Positions 37,104-46,833 of a DNA stretch of 54,979 nucleotides are shown one piece after another. Source of the DNA: Opitutia bacterium (lineage in GTDB: Bacteria; Verrucomicrobiota; Verrucomicrobiia; Opitutales; Coraliomargaritaceae); the NCBI GenBank assembly GCA_029248665.1, contig JAQWIW010000024.1, positions 1-54,979 of the forward strand, read 5' to 3'. The notes below the pieces were generated by a model. The model was not told the DNA's origin and did not search any database. It saw nothing but the letters and a program-made list of their open reading frames with translations. The position numbers were made by a program, and so were the translations under genes. Numbering within the stretch: the first letter of the stretch is position 1; each line of letters begins with the position of its first letter.

Positions 37104-37134
37104 AAGCAACAAGTCCCAAGCAAGATGGTTGCTT
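37104..37134. terminator. Hairpin between folC and carA (possible shared terminator)
   Basis: The 38-base gap between these converging genes begins with AAGCAAC (37104-37110), right after the folC stop, and its exact inverse GTTGCTT (37128-37134). The 7-base-pair stem has a 17-base loop and is followed by AAGTATTTTAAG, T-rich on the plus strand. It is not a textbook strong terminator because the stem is short and AT-rich and the loop long. Confidence 0.35.
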
Positions 37135-37141
37135 AAGTATT

Positions 37142-38302
37142 TTAAGTATTGTTAGCGACTAAATTATAAAATTCAGTAAACAACGGATCTGCATCATTTG
37201 GACCTGGTGCCGCTTCTGGATGATATTGCACCGAGAATACTGGACGATCTTTTAAACGTAAGCCCTCAACAGTTTCATCATTCAAATTAATTTCGGTAAC
37301 GATTGCTCCGCGATTTTCTAGCTGCTCCTTTGTTGAAGCGAAGCCATGATTCTGAGATGTGATCGATACCCGTTCTGTTTCCAAATTTTTCACCGGTTGA
37401 TTGCCTCCACGATGACCAAACTTCAATTTAAATGTTTCTGCACCAAGTGCATGTGTAATGATCTGATGCCCTAAGCAAATACCAAATGTAGGATATTTTT
37501 CAATCAAAGTACTTACTGTCTTATGTGCATAATCTACTGCGGATGGGTCGCCTGGGCCATTAGATAAAAAGACCCCACCTGGGCTGTACTCCTCAATTTC
37601 TTCTGCGGAAGTATTCGCAGGAAACACTCGCACATCAAAACCATGTCTTTGTAATTTACGATAAATTGAATATTTTGCGCCAAAATCAAGTGCCGCCACA
37701 GTGTAGCGCTTATCTCTTGATAAATGATTCATAACCAAATCTGTCCCTGTTACAGTGAAAGATTTTGATTCCTTACGCTCTGGATCCCAGTCATATACTG
37801 ATTTTGCGGTCACTTCTTTGACAAAATCAACCCCAAGCAAACCTCCAAAATTTTTCGCCATTTCAACTGCTTGCTTGTCGCTTATATCTTCTGTTGAAAT
37901 ACATGCATTCAGTGCACCGCTCACTCTAAGCTTCTTAGCAATCGCCCGAGTATCAATTCCTTCAACTCCAGGAATAGATGCATTTGCCAAATAAGCCTCT
38001 AACGAAGTACTAGCCCTCCAATTACTGACAACTGGGCTTAATTCTCGAACCACAAAACCTTTAACCTTTGGGCCGTCTGATTCTACATCCTCTTCATTGA
38101 TTCCGTAATTGCCCACCTGAACCGCAGTCATTGTAACAATTTGGGAAAAATAAGAAGGGTCCGTGATGATTTCCTGATAGCCAGTTAAGCTAGTATTAAA
38201 ACAACATTCACCGACTGAAGTCGCAATCGCTCCAAAGCCTTTACCTCGGAATATTGTTCCGTCCTCAAAAGCAATTACACCTGAAATTTTGTTATTATCC
38301 AT
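37142..38302 (-). CDS. carA: Carbamoyl-phosphate synthase small (glutaminase) subunit
   Basis: About 386 residues. The N-terminal domain shows [14 protein letters not shown] and [21 protein letters not shown]; the class I amidotransferase domain has the nucleophile Cys in FGICLGHQ and the His/Glu pair in [11 protein letters not shown]. It supplies ammonia to CarB for arginine and pyrimidine synthesis. An upstream in-frame ATG (38344) exists, but homologues begin near [10 protein letters not shown], and a palindrome abuts the ATG at 38302. carB is not adjacent. Confidence 0.93.
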   Translation of the reverse strand: MDNNKISGVIAFEDGTIFRGKGFGAIATSVGECCFNTSLTGYQEIITDPSYFSQIVTMTAVQVGNYGINEEDVESDGPKVKGFVVRELSPVVSNWRASTSLEAYLANASIPGVEGIDTRAIAKKLRVSGALNACISTEDISDKQAVEMAKNFGGLLGVDFVKEVTAKSVYDWDPERKESKSFTVTGTDLVMNHLSRDKRYTVAALDFGAKYSIYRKLQRHGFDVRVFPANTSAEEIEEYSPGGVFLSNGPGDPSAVDYAHKTVSTLIEKYPTFGICLGHQIITHALGAETFKLKFGHRGGNQPVKNLETERVSITSQNHGFASTKEQLENRGAIVTEINLNDETVEGLRLKDRPVFSVQYHPEAAPGPNDADPLFTEFYNLVANNT

Positions 38303-38303
38303 T

Positions 38304-38317
38304 GTACGACATCGTAC
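38304..38317 (-). promoter_or_regulatory. Perfect palindrome directly upstream of the carA start codon
   Basis: GTACGACATCGTAC is a 6+2+6 inverted repeat ending 2 bases from the carA ATG, where a ribosome binding site would be. In RNA it can form a 5-base-pair stem with a four-base loop; in DNA it has the symmetry of a repressor site. It could control carA by pyrimidines or arginine, but this is inference. Confidence 0.4.
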
Positions 38318-38432
38318 TGAAAATAAAAATATTAATTCATGCAATTGAAATTATCGTTCTTTTGAATTTATTCTACTTTTCTCAATTGAATATCTCTCAT
38401 AATTTAATAACTTGAGTCAAATTTTATAAATT

Positions 38433-39608
38433 ATGCACAATTCTGAGTTTTTCGAACAATCCCCCATGCAAGATCCTTGGTCAAATGTCGGAGCTGAGGA
38501 TTGGAACAATTGGAAATGGCAGCTAAAAAACCGCATCACCTCTCTAGAGCAATTAGAAACACTGCTTGAATTAAGCCCAGAAGAAAGAGAGGGCTGCCTC
38601 TTTGCTAATAAAAAACTATCTCTTGCGATCACTCCCTATTTTTTCAATCTGATCAACCGATCCGATCCTCAAGATCCAATCCGACTTCAAGTCATTCCCA
38701 ATGTTCAAGAAACAATCACCAATAAAGGAGAGCTATTAGATCCAGTCGGTGAAGAAAGCAGTTCTCCTGTAGAAGGCATTGTTCATCGCTACCCAGATAG
38801 AGTCTTATTTTTGGTTACTGATCGCTGTGCTGCTTATTGTCGCTACTGCACCCGCAGTCGCCTTGTTTCAAATGCTCAAGATTATAATTTCCACCCAAAG
38901 TACGATGCAGGTCTTGAATATATTCGAAATAATCCGCAGATCCGAGACGTACTCCTCAGCGGCGGCGACCCCTTGTTGCTATCAAATAACAAACTGGATA
39001 AACTCCTCGGAGAATTAAGAAAAATAAAGCATGTGGAATTTATTCGAATCGGCTCAAGAATTCCTGTCTTTCTGCCACAAAGAATTGACCCAGAACTTTG
39101 TGAGATTTTCAAAAAGCACGGCCCAATCTGGCTCAGCATTCATGTCAATCACCCAAACGAATGCACTACTGAGCTCAAAAAAGCCTGTGAAGACTTAGCT
39201 TTTGCCGGAGTCCCGATTGGCAACCAGTCTGTATTACTCAAAGGAATTAATAATCATGCCGATACCATGCGAAAGCTCATTCATAAACTGCTTATGATGC
39301 GAGTTCGTCCCTATTACCTTTATCAATGTGATTTAATTAATGGAAGTGCACACCTTAGAACCGATCCAAGAGAAGGCATTGAATTAATCCAATCACTTCG
39401 AGGTCATACAACTGGCTATGCCATTCCTCAATTTGTCATCGACGCCCCAAATGGTGGAGGAAAGATTCCGATTAATCCAAACTATATTGAGTCGATAACG
39501 GAGGAGGCTATTATCATGAGAAATTACGAAGGAAAAATATACCAGTATCCTTTAACTCAAACAGCTTCAGGCAGTAGTGCTCACCTAGATAATTTTATAA
39601 TCACCTAG
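38433..39608 (+). CDS. kamA: Lysine 2,3-aminomutase (KamA-family radical SAM enzyme), zinc-site cysteines lost
   Basis: A 391-residue PLP-dependent radical SAM enzyme. The cluster cysteines are Cys132, Cys136 and Cys139 in CAAYCRYC. Asp300 and Asp337 match Asp293 and Asp330 of the clostridial enzyme, which bind the lysine amino group, with exactly the same spacing of 37; this favours lysine as substrate. The four structural zinc cysteines of that enzyme (268, 375, 377, 380) are absent: position 275 is His, and the tail after NYEGKIYQYP has none. It would make beta-lysine, perhaps for an osmolyte; no acetyltransferase partner is adjacent. EpmB, acting on elongation factor P, is a less likely alternative. 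Confidence 0.82.
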   Translation: MHNSEFFEQSPMQDPWSNVGAEDWNNWKWQLKNRITSLEQLETLLELSPEEREGCLFANKKLSLAITPYFFNLINRSDPQDPIRLQVIPNVQETITNKGELLDPVGEESSSPVEGIVHRYPDRVLFLVTDRCAAYCRYCTRSRLVSNAQDYNFHPKYDAGLEYIRNNPQIRDVLLSGGDPLLLSNNKLDKLLGELRKIKHVEFIRIGSRIPVFLPQRIDPELCEIFKKHGPIWLSIHVNHPNECTTELKKACEDLAFAGVPIGNQSVLLKGINNHADTMRKLIHKLLMMRVRPYYLYQCDLINGSAHLRTDPREGIELIQSLRGHTTGYAIPQFVIDAPNGGGKIPINPNYIESITEEAIIMRNYEGKIYQYPLTQTASGSSAHLDNFIIT

Positions 39609-42456
39609 ACGGCTGATTTAAGACTAAACGAACCGAATCCATTCGCAACTGAGCTTGTTCAATAAACTTCAATACCTCACCCTGTTCCTTTTCGGCAACT
39701 TCTAGCTCACGCTCCGATACATTTGCATTCACTTTCTTTAATTCAAAAAGACGATCGTACTCTTTACTCAAGGCATCCTTAGCTATGCCTGATGCCATTT
39801 TGATTTCTTTTTGTCGTCCTTTTTCAGCAACAGATTGAGCGGATTCCAATAATTTTGGAAATAAAGACCGAAGTAATTCTGGACTCTCTCTCATATGAAA
39901 GGCGGCTTCATTCATCACTTTAGATTGAAGTACTTTCATGGATAACAGCTCAGAAATATTTTTTCCTGAGATATCTACAAGTACCCTTACTGGCAAAGGT
40001 GGAAGAAAGCGATCCACATGCAATTTCACCGGAGCCACGCTTTCTAAAATAAAAATACACTCAATAAATAAAACGGGAATCTTAGCATCATGCTCCTTAA
40101 ATCGTACAATGCCCGCATTTCCAAAATCACCTCCAACCATTAAGTCGATAGCACCACGTACCATCGGATGATCCCAAGTTAAAAAAGCCAAATCTTCTCG
40201 GCTCAGTGCTGCCTTACGATTAAAGCTCAATGTCATCCCCTCTTCAGGCAAGTTTGGAAATGATTCCGTATATAAATGCTCTGGCTTAATAAAATATTTC
40301 TGTGCGTCTAATCGCTCTACAGTAACACCGAAAAAATCACACAGCTGATGCATCAAAGATTCCAAAATTGAGTCCTTGTCAGTCACTCCAATTAAATCCA
40401 CTAACTCTTTCGCTTTATTCGGGCGATTTGAATTAATCGCTACTAAACGGTCCTGCCCTTCGCCTAGAGATTGCTCCATCGCCTTAGAATACTTCGCTGA
40501 CTCACTTAAAAAATCTCCGAATTCTTTCTTAGAAAATGCAGTCCCTTTCATCAATTGCTCACCAAATGCTAACAATCGTTCCTTATTCGCTTCATAATAT
40601 AAATGCCCACCTTTCAAAGAATTTTCCATCCCATTTAAAGATTCGTGGTGCCATTTAAATAAAATCTCGGTCCAACTTTCTTTAAAGTAAGGAACATGTA
40701 TTTGAATCGTATTGGTCTGTCCAATACGATCTAGTCGACCTATCCGTTGCTCCAACAACTCTGGGTTTAATGGCAAATCAAATAAGACTAAGTGATGTGC
40801 AAATTGAAAATTTCGCCCCTCACTTCCAATCTCAGAACATAGCAAAATCTGTGCCCCCTCATTGTCAGCAAAATAAGCCGCGTTGCGATCCCGCTGAATC
40901 AAACTCAAATCTTCATGAAATACTGCTGAATCTACTTTTAAGACTTCCAGAAGACTCGACTGCAAAGCCTCCACTTTCTCTTTTGAACGGCATATCAAGA
41001 GCATCTTCTCTCCCTTTAAGCCTTTAAGAAATTCAGCAAGCCACTGTATCCGCCTATCATGTTTAAACAAATATTTATAATCCTGAGAGGGGCTTTCTTC
41101 GCTCTCTTGAACAAGGCACTCTTTATGAAATTCTTCACGCAAACGAGTATCATGTTCTGCTTCCGACAAATGCTCACTAGCTTCAAGTACATGTGAAATA
41201 ACTTTTCGTTTAGGAAACCCCTTCAATGCCTTTCGAGTGTTACGAAAAATCACCCGCCCCGTACCATGTCTGTCGACTAAGGCTTCTAATAGTTTATCTC
41301 GATCCTCCAATAATTCTTCAAAAGCAGACGAATCCACTTCAATCAATAAATCCTTTAATACAGTCTTTGCTTTTTTCGTTAGCGCCTTTTTCTGAAATAC
41401 CAAATCTGCAACTTTCGCCACCTCATTGTAATGTGAGTGCTCTTCAATGAAGTCCTCTAATTTGGGATAGCGATTTGCATCGAGCAAACGCAAGCGAGCA
41501 AAATGCCCCTCAATCCCCATCTGCTCTGGCGTTGCAGTTAATAATATTAAGCCTGCACAGTGCTTTGATAACTTTTCGATAATTGCGTATTCCTCGCTCA
41601 CTTTTTCAGGAGACCATTCATAATGATGGGCTTCATCGACTACCAATAAATCCCACTCCACCGAGGTAATCGCCTCAGCCCAACGCTCATGCTTGATTAA
41701 TGTTTCAATGCTACATAACACCAACTGCTCTTCTAAAAAAGGATTCCGTGATTCATTTTGCATTGCCGCTGCTGCACAGCGATCCGCATCCATAATAGCA
41801 AACCAATGATTAAAACGTCGATAGAGCTCAACAAACCATTGATGCACTAGCGATTCTGGCACAATAATTAAAATCCGTGATGCACGTCCCGTTAAGTGTA
41901 AACGATGCAAAACTAAACACGCTTCAATTGTCTTACCCAAACCCACTTCATCCGCGAGCAACACTCTTGGGCAAAAGCGAGCCGAAACTTCGTTTGCAAT
42001 AAACAATTGATGTGGAATTAAATCAATACGTCCTCCGAGGAATCCTGCAACTGGCGAACGGCGTGCCTCACTGTAAGCTTCAATCGTTTGATATCTCAAA
42101 GCAAAAGCTTCCATACTATCCACTTGCCCTTGAAGAATTCGCTCCTCTGGATTACTAAAATTAGAACTCTCCGCTAAATCAGACTCCGCAATCATTTGCT
42201 CACAATTGCGATATACTAAAAGCCCATCCTCTTCCTCAACATGCTCTACTTGAAAGCTAATCCCCTCACTTGAACTTATCACATCTCCCACTTTATAGAG
42301 GACTCTTTTTAAGGGTGGGGTTTCTGTAGAAAATATTCGGGTCTCTTCTGCGACTGGAAAAACCAAATGCACTTGAAACTTGTTCACTTCTTGCACCAAG
42401 CCTAATCCTAATTCGGGTTCATTTTCGCTCACCCAGCGTTGACCTACTTTAAACAT
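39601..42456 (-). CDS. rapA: RNA polymerase-associated SNF2 ATPase RapA (HepA)
   Basis: A 951-residue Swi2/Snf2 protein very like the enterobacterial RapA in order and length. The N-terminal Tudor-like part begins VGQRWVSENEPELGLGLVQ, then Walker A DEVGLGKTIEACL, the DEAH box VVDEAHH, motif III LLTATPEQMGIEGHFARL, and the second lobe with IGRLDRIGQTNTIQIHVPY. RapA binds core polymerase and helps it recycle from post-termination complexes. The C-terminal RapA-specific part ends in a charged coiled coil. Its stop region overlaps the end of kamA by 8 bases. Confidence 0.92.
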   Translation of the reverse strand: MFKVGQRWVSENEPELGLGLVQEVNKFQVHLVFPVAEETRIFSTETPPLKRVLYKVGDVISSSEGISFQVEHVEEEDGLLVYRNCEQMIAESDLAESSNFSNPEERILQGQVDSMEAFALRYQTIEAYSEARRSPVAGFLGGRIDLIPHQLFIANEVSARFCPRVLLADEVGLGKTIEACLVLHRLHLTGRASRILIIVPESLVHQWFVELYRRFNHWFAIMDADRCAAAAMQNESRNPFLEEQLVLCSIETLIKHERWAEAITSVEWDLLVVDEAHHYEWSPEKVSEEYAIIEKLSKHCAGLILLTATPEQMGIEGHFARLRLLDANRYPKLEDFIEEHSHYNEVAKVADLVFQKKALTKKAKTVLKDLLIEVDSSAFEELLEDRDKLLEALVDRHGTGRVIFRNTRKALKGFPKRKVISHVLEASEHLSEAEHDTRLREEFHKECLVQESEESPSQDYKYLFKHDRRIQWLAEFLKGLKGEKMLLICRSKEKVEALQSSLLEVLKVDSAVFHEDLSLIQRDRNAAYFADNEGAQILLCSEIGSEGRNFQFAHHLVLFDLPLNPELLEQRIGRLDRIGQTNTIQIHVPYFKESWTEILFKWHHESLNGMENSLKGGHLYYEANKERLLAFGEQLMKGTAFSKKEFGDFLSESAKYSKAMEQSLGEGQDRLVAINSNRPNKAKELVDLIGVTDKDSILESLMHQLCDFFGVTVERLDAQKYFIKPEHLYTESFPNLPEEGMTLSFNRKAALSREDLAFLTWDHPMVRGAIDLMVGGDFGNAGIVRFKEHDAKIPVLFIECIFILESVAPVKLHVDRFLPPLPVRVLVDISGKNISELLSMKVLQSKVMNEAAFHMRESPELLRSLFPKLLESAQSVAEKGRQKEIKMASGIAKDALSKEYDRLFELKKVNANVSERELEVAEKEQGEVLKFIEQAQLRMDSVRLVLNQPSR

Positions 42457-42596
42457 AAAACAGAGTATCTTATAGCCTCTCGTAAATTAAGTCAAAACCT
42501 GAGTTGGTCAAAACAGACGAAATTTCCTCGAAACTATTCAAAAGATAAGTCGAATAGACTATTGAATTATAATAAAGAATACTTTTTTATACACGC

Positions 42597-43103
42597 ATGG
42601 ACAATAAATCTGATCAACCACTTGTTGGAATCATCATGGGAAGCCAGTCTGATTGGTCTACTATGAAAGAATCTGCCGAGCTTCTTAAATTATTTGAAAT
42701 CCCATTTGAGACTGAAATTGTCAGTGCACACCGCACGCCCAAAAAACTTTATTCCTATGCTGAATCTGCGCAATCGAGAGGACTCCAAGTTATCATCGCA
42801 GGTGCAGGAGGCGCCGCACACCTTCCAGGCATGACTGCTGCGATCACTCCACTTCCTGTTCTCGGCGTTCCCGTACAATCTAAAGCCCTCGACGGTCAAG
42901 ATTCTCTACTCTCTATTGTGCAAATGCCTGCAGGAATTCCTGTCATGACTTTAGCCATTGGTATTGCGGGTGCAAAAAATGCCGCCATCTCCGCTGCATC
43001 CATCATTGCACTCAATAATACAGCTGTCCGAGAAAAGCTAGAAGCCTTCCGCAGTCAGCAGACCCAAACTGTAATCGAGACCCAACTTCCTAAAGAATCA
43101 TGA
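42597..43103 (+). CDS. purE: N5-carboxyaminoimidazole ribonucleotide mutase
   Basis: A 168-residue class I Pur[23 protein letters not shown] with the catalytic His, and [26 protein letters not shown]. It converts N5-CAIR to CAIR in purine synthesis; the presence of purK next to it confirms the two-step bacterial route. The 140-base leader has TATAAT at 42568-42573 (no clear -35) overlapped upstream by an inverted repeat CTATTC/GAATAG (42534-42557). The last four bases, ATGA, are shared with the purK start. Confidence 0.95.
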   Translation: MDNKSDQPLVGIIMGSQSDWSTMKESAELLKLFEIPFETEIVSAHRTPKKLYSYAESAQSRGLQVIIAGAGGAAHLPGMTAAITPLPVLGVPVQSKALDGQDSLLSIVQMPAGIPVMTLAIGIAGAKNAAISAASIIALNNTAVREKLEAFRSQQTQTVIETQLPKES

Positions 43104-44239
43104 TATTGCCCGGAGGAACCATTGGCATCCTCGGAGGAGGACAACTCGGACGAATGCTCATACAAGCGGGAAGACCTATGGGATACCGCTTCCATATTTT
43201 CTGCCCAGAAGCCGAATCCACAGCAGGACGGATTGCCGATACCTTCACTCAAGCAGATTATAATGACTTTGAAGCACTGGAACGCTTCGCTCGCTCCGTA
43301 GATTGTATCACCTTCGAATTCGAAAACATTCCTTCCGATTCTCTCAACAAGCTCAGTCAGATCACCCCAATTCACCCCAAGACGAATGTCCTTCATATTT
43401 GTCAGCATAGACAAAGAGAAAAAGACTTTCTTAAATCCAAACAATTTCCCTGCGTCCAATTTGAATACGCCACCTGCCTAGAAAGTTTAAAGAAAGCGGT
43501 AGAGACAATCGGCTTCCCCTCTGTTATCAAAACAGCTGCTTTTGGCTATGACGGGAAAGGACAAATCAAATTAGATTCCGAAAAATCTATCAGCGACCCA
43601 CTTGCCCTTTGGGAAACGCTCAACCACCCAGATCGGGTTGTTGTTGAAGAATGGATCGAGCACAAAGGCGAGTACTCCGTAGTGTGTGCCAGAAACGAAA
43701 ATGGGGATAAAGCCAGCTTCCCTGTTTCTGAAAATGTGCATATCCACCACATCCTACATAGCTCAACTGCTCCCGCACCCATTAGCGATGGCATTACACA
43801 AAAAGCCCATACCTTAGCGGAACAACTTGCAGACACCCTAGAGGTTGTTGGGCTTCTCGCTGTTGAATTTTTCTTAACAGAAGACGACCAACTGATCGTT
43901 AATGAAATGGCACCACGCCCCCATAATTCAGGGCATTATACCATCGACGCCTGCCATACTTCACAATTCCAACAACATATTCGAGCTATTACAGGCCTTC
44001 CACTTGGGAAAACCGATACTCATACGCCCGCAGTCATGGTCAATATCCTCGGCGACCTCTGGTCAAAAACACCTCCCTCTTGGAATCATTTATTTAAAAA
44101 CCCAAGCACCCAACTCCACCTCTATGACAAGGGTGAGGCCAGAAAAGGGCGAAAAATGGGACACTTCACGGTATTGGATAAAAATTTAAGCCACGCACAA
44201 AAAGAAGCCGAAGCACTTTTTCTTGAATTAAAAGCCTGA
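43100..44239 (+). CDS. purK: N5-carboxyaminoimidazole ribonucleotide synthase
   Basis: A 379-residue ATP-grasp enzyme. [16 protein letters not shown] is the start signature, [24 protein letters not shown] (ATP loop), [15 protein letters not shown] and [17 protein letters not shown] are further landmarks. It carboxylates AIR using bicarbonate and ATP. Its ATG overlaps the purE stop by four bases, giving translational coupling. trpE follows after 26 bases and could be in the same message. Confidence 0.94.
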   Translation: MILPGGTIGILGGGQLGRMLIQAGRPMGYRFHIFCPEAESTAGRIADTFTQADYNDFEALERFARSVDCITFEFENIPSDSLNKLSQITPIHPKTNVLHICQHRQREKDFLKSKQFPCVQFEYATCLESLKKAVETIGFPSVIKTAAFGYDGKGQIKLDSEKSISDPLALWETLNHPDRVVVEEWIEHKGEYSVVCARNENGDKASFPVSENVHIHHILHSSTAPAPISDGITQKAHTLAEQLADTLEVVGLLAVEFFLTEDDQLIVNEMAPRPHNSGHYTIDACHTSQFQQHIRAITGLPLGKTDTHTPAVMVNILGDLWSKTPPSWNHLFKNPSTQLHLYDKGEARKGRKMGHFTVLDKNLSHAQKEAEALFLELKA

Positions 44240-44265
44240 TCCAATAAAACTCCCACCATACAACC

Positions 44266-45756
44266 ATGGAGATACAACCCAACCTAGACGAGTTTAAAGC
44301 CAATGCAAAAAAGGGATACCGTATCCCTGTATTCATGGATTTAACCGCCGATTGCGAAACTCCTCTTTCCGCTTATTCAAAGCTCGCCCAAGAAAAACCC
44401 GCCTTTTTATTTGAATCGATTGTTGGTGGTGAAAATATTAGCCGATTTTCCTTTCTCGGAGCCGCTCCAAAGAAGATTTTCCGTATTTATCGAGATACCA
44501 GCACCATCACCAACAAAGACGGTACTCAAGAAAGCTTCAAAACCCCAAAAGATCCCCTCAGTTTAATTGAAAAAGAGCTAGCACGCTTCAAAACCCTAGA
44601 AAATGAAGCAATGCCCCCCTTCGATGGAGGTGCGGTTGGCTTTGTTGGCCACGAGTTTATTCACACTGTTGAACCGAGTATCTCGATTTCTGAAAAAGAC
44701 CCTCTAAAACTGCCCATTTTATACTATATTATCACCGATTCTGTTTTAATTTTTGATCACGTAAAACAAATATTAAAAATCTGTGTGTATGCTGAAATTA
44801 GCGATTCCTCCGAAGAGGCCTACCATCAAGCAGTTGCAGAAATAAATCGCATCCATTCTCTGCTTCAAAAACCCGCCGACATTGGCTATCAGCAAATCGC
44901 TCAACCCAGCGAAATTCCAGTACCAAAAGGCAATTTTGAACAAGCCGAATTCGAGACAGCTGTCAGCAAAGTTAAAGAGTATATCGAAGCTGGAGATGTG
45001 ATACAAACTGTTCTATCTCAACGCTTTGAAAAAGAATTTACCGTGCCTCCTATAGGACTTTATCGTGCCTTACGTACAGTAAATCCCTCGCCTTATATGT
45101 TTCTTTTTGAGGACTCTGAATTCTCTGTAGTAGGAGCCTCTCCAGAGATCCATGTTCGCCTCACGGGAAGCGAAATTGACATACGTCCTATCGCAGGAAC
45201 ACGACGCCGTGGCCGCAATGAAAAAGAAGATCTAGAGCTCGAAGCCGACTTGCTCTCAGATAAGAAAGAATGTGCCGAACATCTAATGCTTGTCGACCTC
45301 GCCCGTAATGACATCGGTCGTGTCTCTGAATATGGTTCTATTAAGGTCTCTGATTACATGACAATTGAACGTTATTCACATGTTATGCACATTGTTTCCC
45401 AAGTCCAAGGCACCCTCGCCAAAGACAAAACGGCCTATGATTTGATGAAAGCCACTTTTCCCGCAGGAACACTGAGTGGAGCACCCAAAGTTCGTGCCCT
45501 ACAAATCATTTCTGAGCTAGAAAATAGCCAAAGGGGCCTATACGGCGGTGCATTAGGTTATTTTAGCTATAATGGAAACCATGATTCCTGCATTGGCATT
45601 CGTACCGCGGTCATCAAAAATCAAACTATTTATATCCAGTCTGGTGCTGGTGTGGTAGCCGATTCAATTCCCCAAGAAGAATATATTGAAACGATCAATA
45701 AAGCCAAAGCCATGTTCAAAGCAGTTTCCATCGCTGAGAAGATGTTTTCAAAGTAA
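44266..45756 (+). CDS. trpE: Anthranilate synthase component I
   Basis: A 496-residue chorismate-utilising enzyme. PIAGTRRRG (rather than the PabB form PIKGT), VDLARNDIGRVSEYGSIKV, MTIERYSHVMHIVS and GTLSGAPKVRALQII identify TrpE. The N-terminal part carries tryptophan-feedback residues around VGGENISRFSFLG. It forms anthranilate from chorismate with TrpG, which is not in the window. No trp leader peptide is visible in the 26-base gap after purK. Confidence 0.92.
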   Translation: MEIQPNLDEFKANAKKGYRIPVFMDLTADCETPLSAYSKLAQEKPAFLFESIVGGENISRFSFLGAAPKKIFRIYRDTSTITNKDGTQESFKTPKDPLSLIEKELARFKTLENEAMPPFDGGAVGFVGHEFIHTVEPSISISEKDPLKLPILYYIITDSVLIFDHVKQILKICVYAEISDSSEEAYHQAVAEINRIHSLLQKPADIGYQQIAQPSEIPVPKGNFEQAEFETAVSKVKEYIEAGDVIQTVLSQRFEKEFTVPPIGLYRALRTVNPSPYMFLFEDSEFSVVGASPEIHVRLTGSEIDIRPIAGTRRRGRNEKEDLELEADLLSDKKECAEHLMLVDLARNDIGRVSEYGSIKVSDYMTIERYSHVMHIVSQVQGTLAKDKTAYDLMKATFPAGTLSGAPKVRALQIISELENSQRGLYGGALGYFSYNGNHDSCIGIRTAVIKNQTIYIQSGAGVVADSIPQEEYIETINKAKAMFKAVSIAEKMFSK

Positions 45757-45831
45757 GCCCTTTATTCTTCGATTTGATTAGTAAGTAAATCGATTATTCT
45801 GCGATTAGTTTAAATAAACAATCGTGAATAA

Positions 45832-46833
45832 ATGAATAATAATCGCTTAAAATCCAATTTAGAATCGACAAAAGCCATCCCTAGAAACGGAGTTGATTCC
45901 GTAGATGAGAACCCACGTGCACTTATGCACCCCAATGAACGGGATGCCATGTTCACCTACATGCAGTCTATTTCTAAAACGCCCTTACTGACCATCGAAG
46001 AGGAAGTCGAACTCGCTAATAAGATTAAAGAAGGTGACCAAAAAGCACGTGAAAAAATGATCGCATCTAATCTACGTTTAGTGGTTAAGATAGCCCGTGA
46101 CTATATGAATTTCGGATTGCCTTTAATGGACCTTGTCAGTGAAGGAAACATCGGACTCGTCAAGGCAGTCGAACGATTTGATCCCTACAAAGGAGGGAAA
46201 TTAAGTACATACGCCTCTTGGTGGATCAAGCAGTCAATCAAACGCGCACTCGCCAATCACAGTAAAACCATACGGGTTCCAGTACACCTAGTTGATCGCA
46301 TTTCTAAAATGCGAAGAACAATAAAAGAACTCACTGAAAGACTTGGTCGAGAACCTTGCGATGAAGAAATTGGCTATGCAATGGAGATCCCTACCAATAA
46401 AATTGCGCACCTTAAATCAATCAGTGTGCAACCAAGGTCTTTAGATGCTCCTGTAAATGATGAGTCGGATACCAGCTTTGGCGACTTAGTGGGCGATGAA
46501 AAGCAAGCCTCTCCCTTTGAAGACCTAGATACCAAAATGCAAAACATGGATATTCAAAGTGTGGTTAATCAACTCGACCCTAGAGAAGCTGAGATCATCA
46601 AACTTCGCTTTGGCTTAGATGGTTCAAAAGCTATGACCCTTGAAGAAGTTGGAGAAAAATTTCAAGTGACTCGAGAAAGGATTCGTCAGTTACAAAATGA
46701 TTCCATTCGTAAAATGCGAAATTTGCTCACGGAAATCAACAAGCAGAAAAGCAAAGAGGAACTGCATAAAGAATTAATCCAAAAGAAAAAAATGGAAGTA
46801 TTTCAGGAATTCTTTCATGCACATTCAAGCTAG
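45832..46833 (+). CDS. Sigma-70 family RNA polymerase sigma factor (RpoD/RpoS group)
   Basis: A 333-residue sigma factor with regions 1.2 (RDAMFTYMQSISKTPLLTIEEE), 2 (SNLRLVVKIARDY, SEGNIGLVKAVERFDP, STYASWWIKQSIKRAL), 3 and 4 (MTLEEVGEKFQVTRERIRQLQ). It lacks the long region 1.1 and the non-conserved insert of a primary RpoD, so it may be a group 2 (RpoS-like) factor, or the short primary factor of this lineage. Region 2.4 is typical of factors that read TATAAT boxes. Its stop shares CTAG (46830-46833) with lnt. Confidence 0.88.
   Translation: MNNNRLKSNLESTKAIPRNGVDSVDENPRALMHPNERDAMFTYMQSISKTPLLTIEEEVELANKIKEGDQKAREKMIASNLRLVVKIARDYMNFGLPLMDLVSEGNIGLVKAVERFDPYKGGKLSTYASWWIKQSIKRALANHSKTIRVPVHLVDRISKMRRTIKELTERLGREPCDEEIGYAMEIPTNKIAHLKSISVQPRSLDAPVNDESDTSFGDLVGDEKQASPFEDLDTKMQNMDIQSVVNQLDPREAEIIKLRFGLDGSKAMTLEEVGEKFQVTRERIRQLQNDSIRKMRNLLTEINKQKSKEELHKELIQKKKMEVFQEFFHAHSS

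Noticed and set aside
43055-43459. 134-residue minus-strand frame over purE/purK
   Set aside because: Both plus-strand genes are complete and conserved here.
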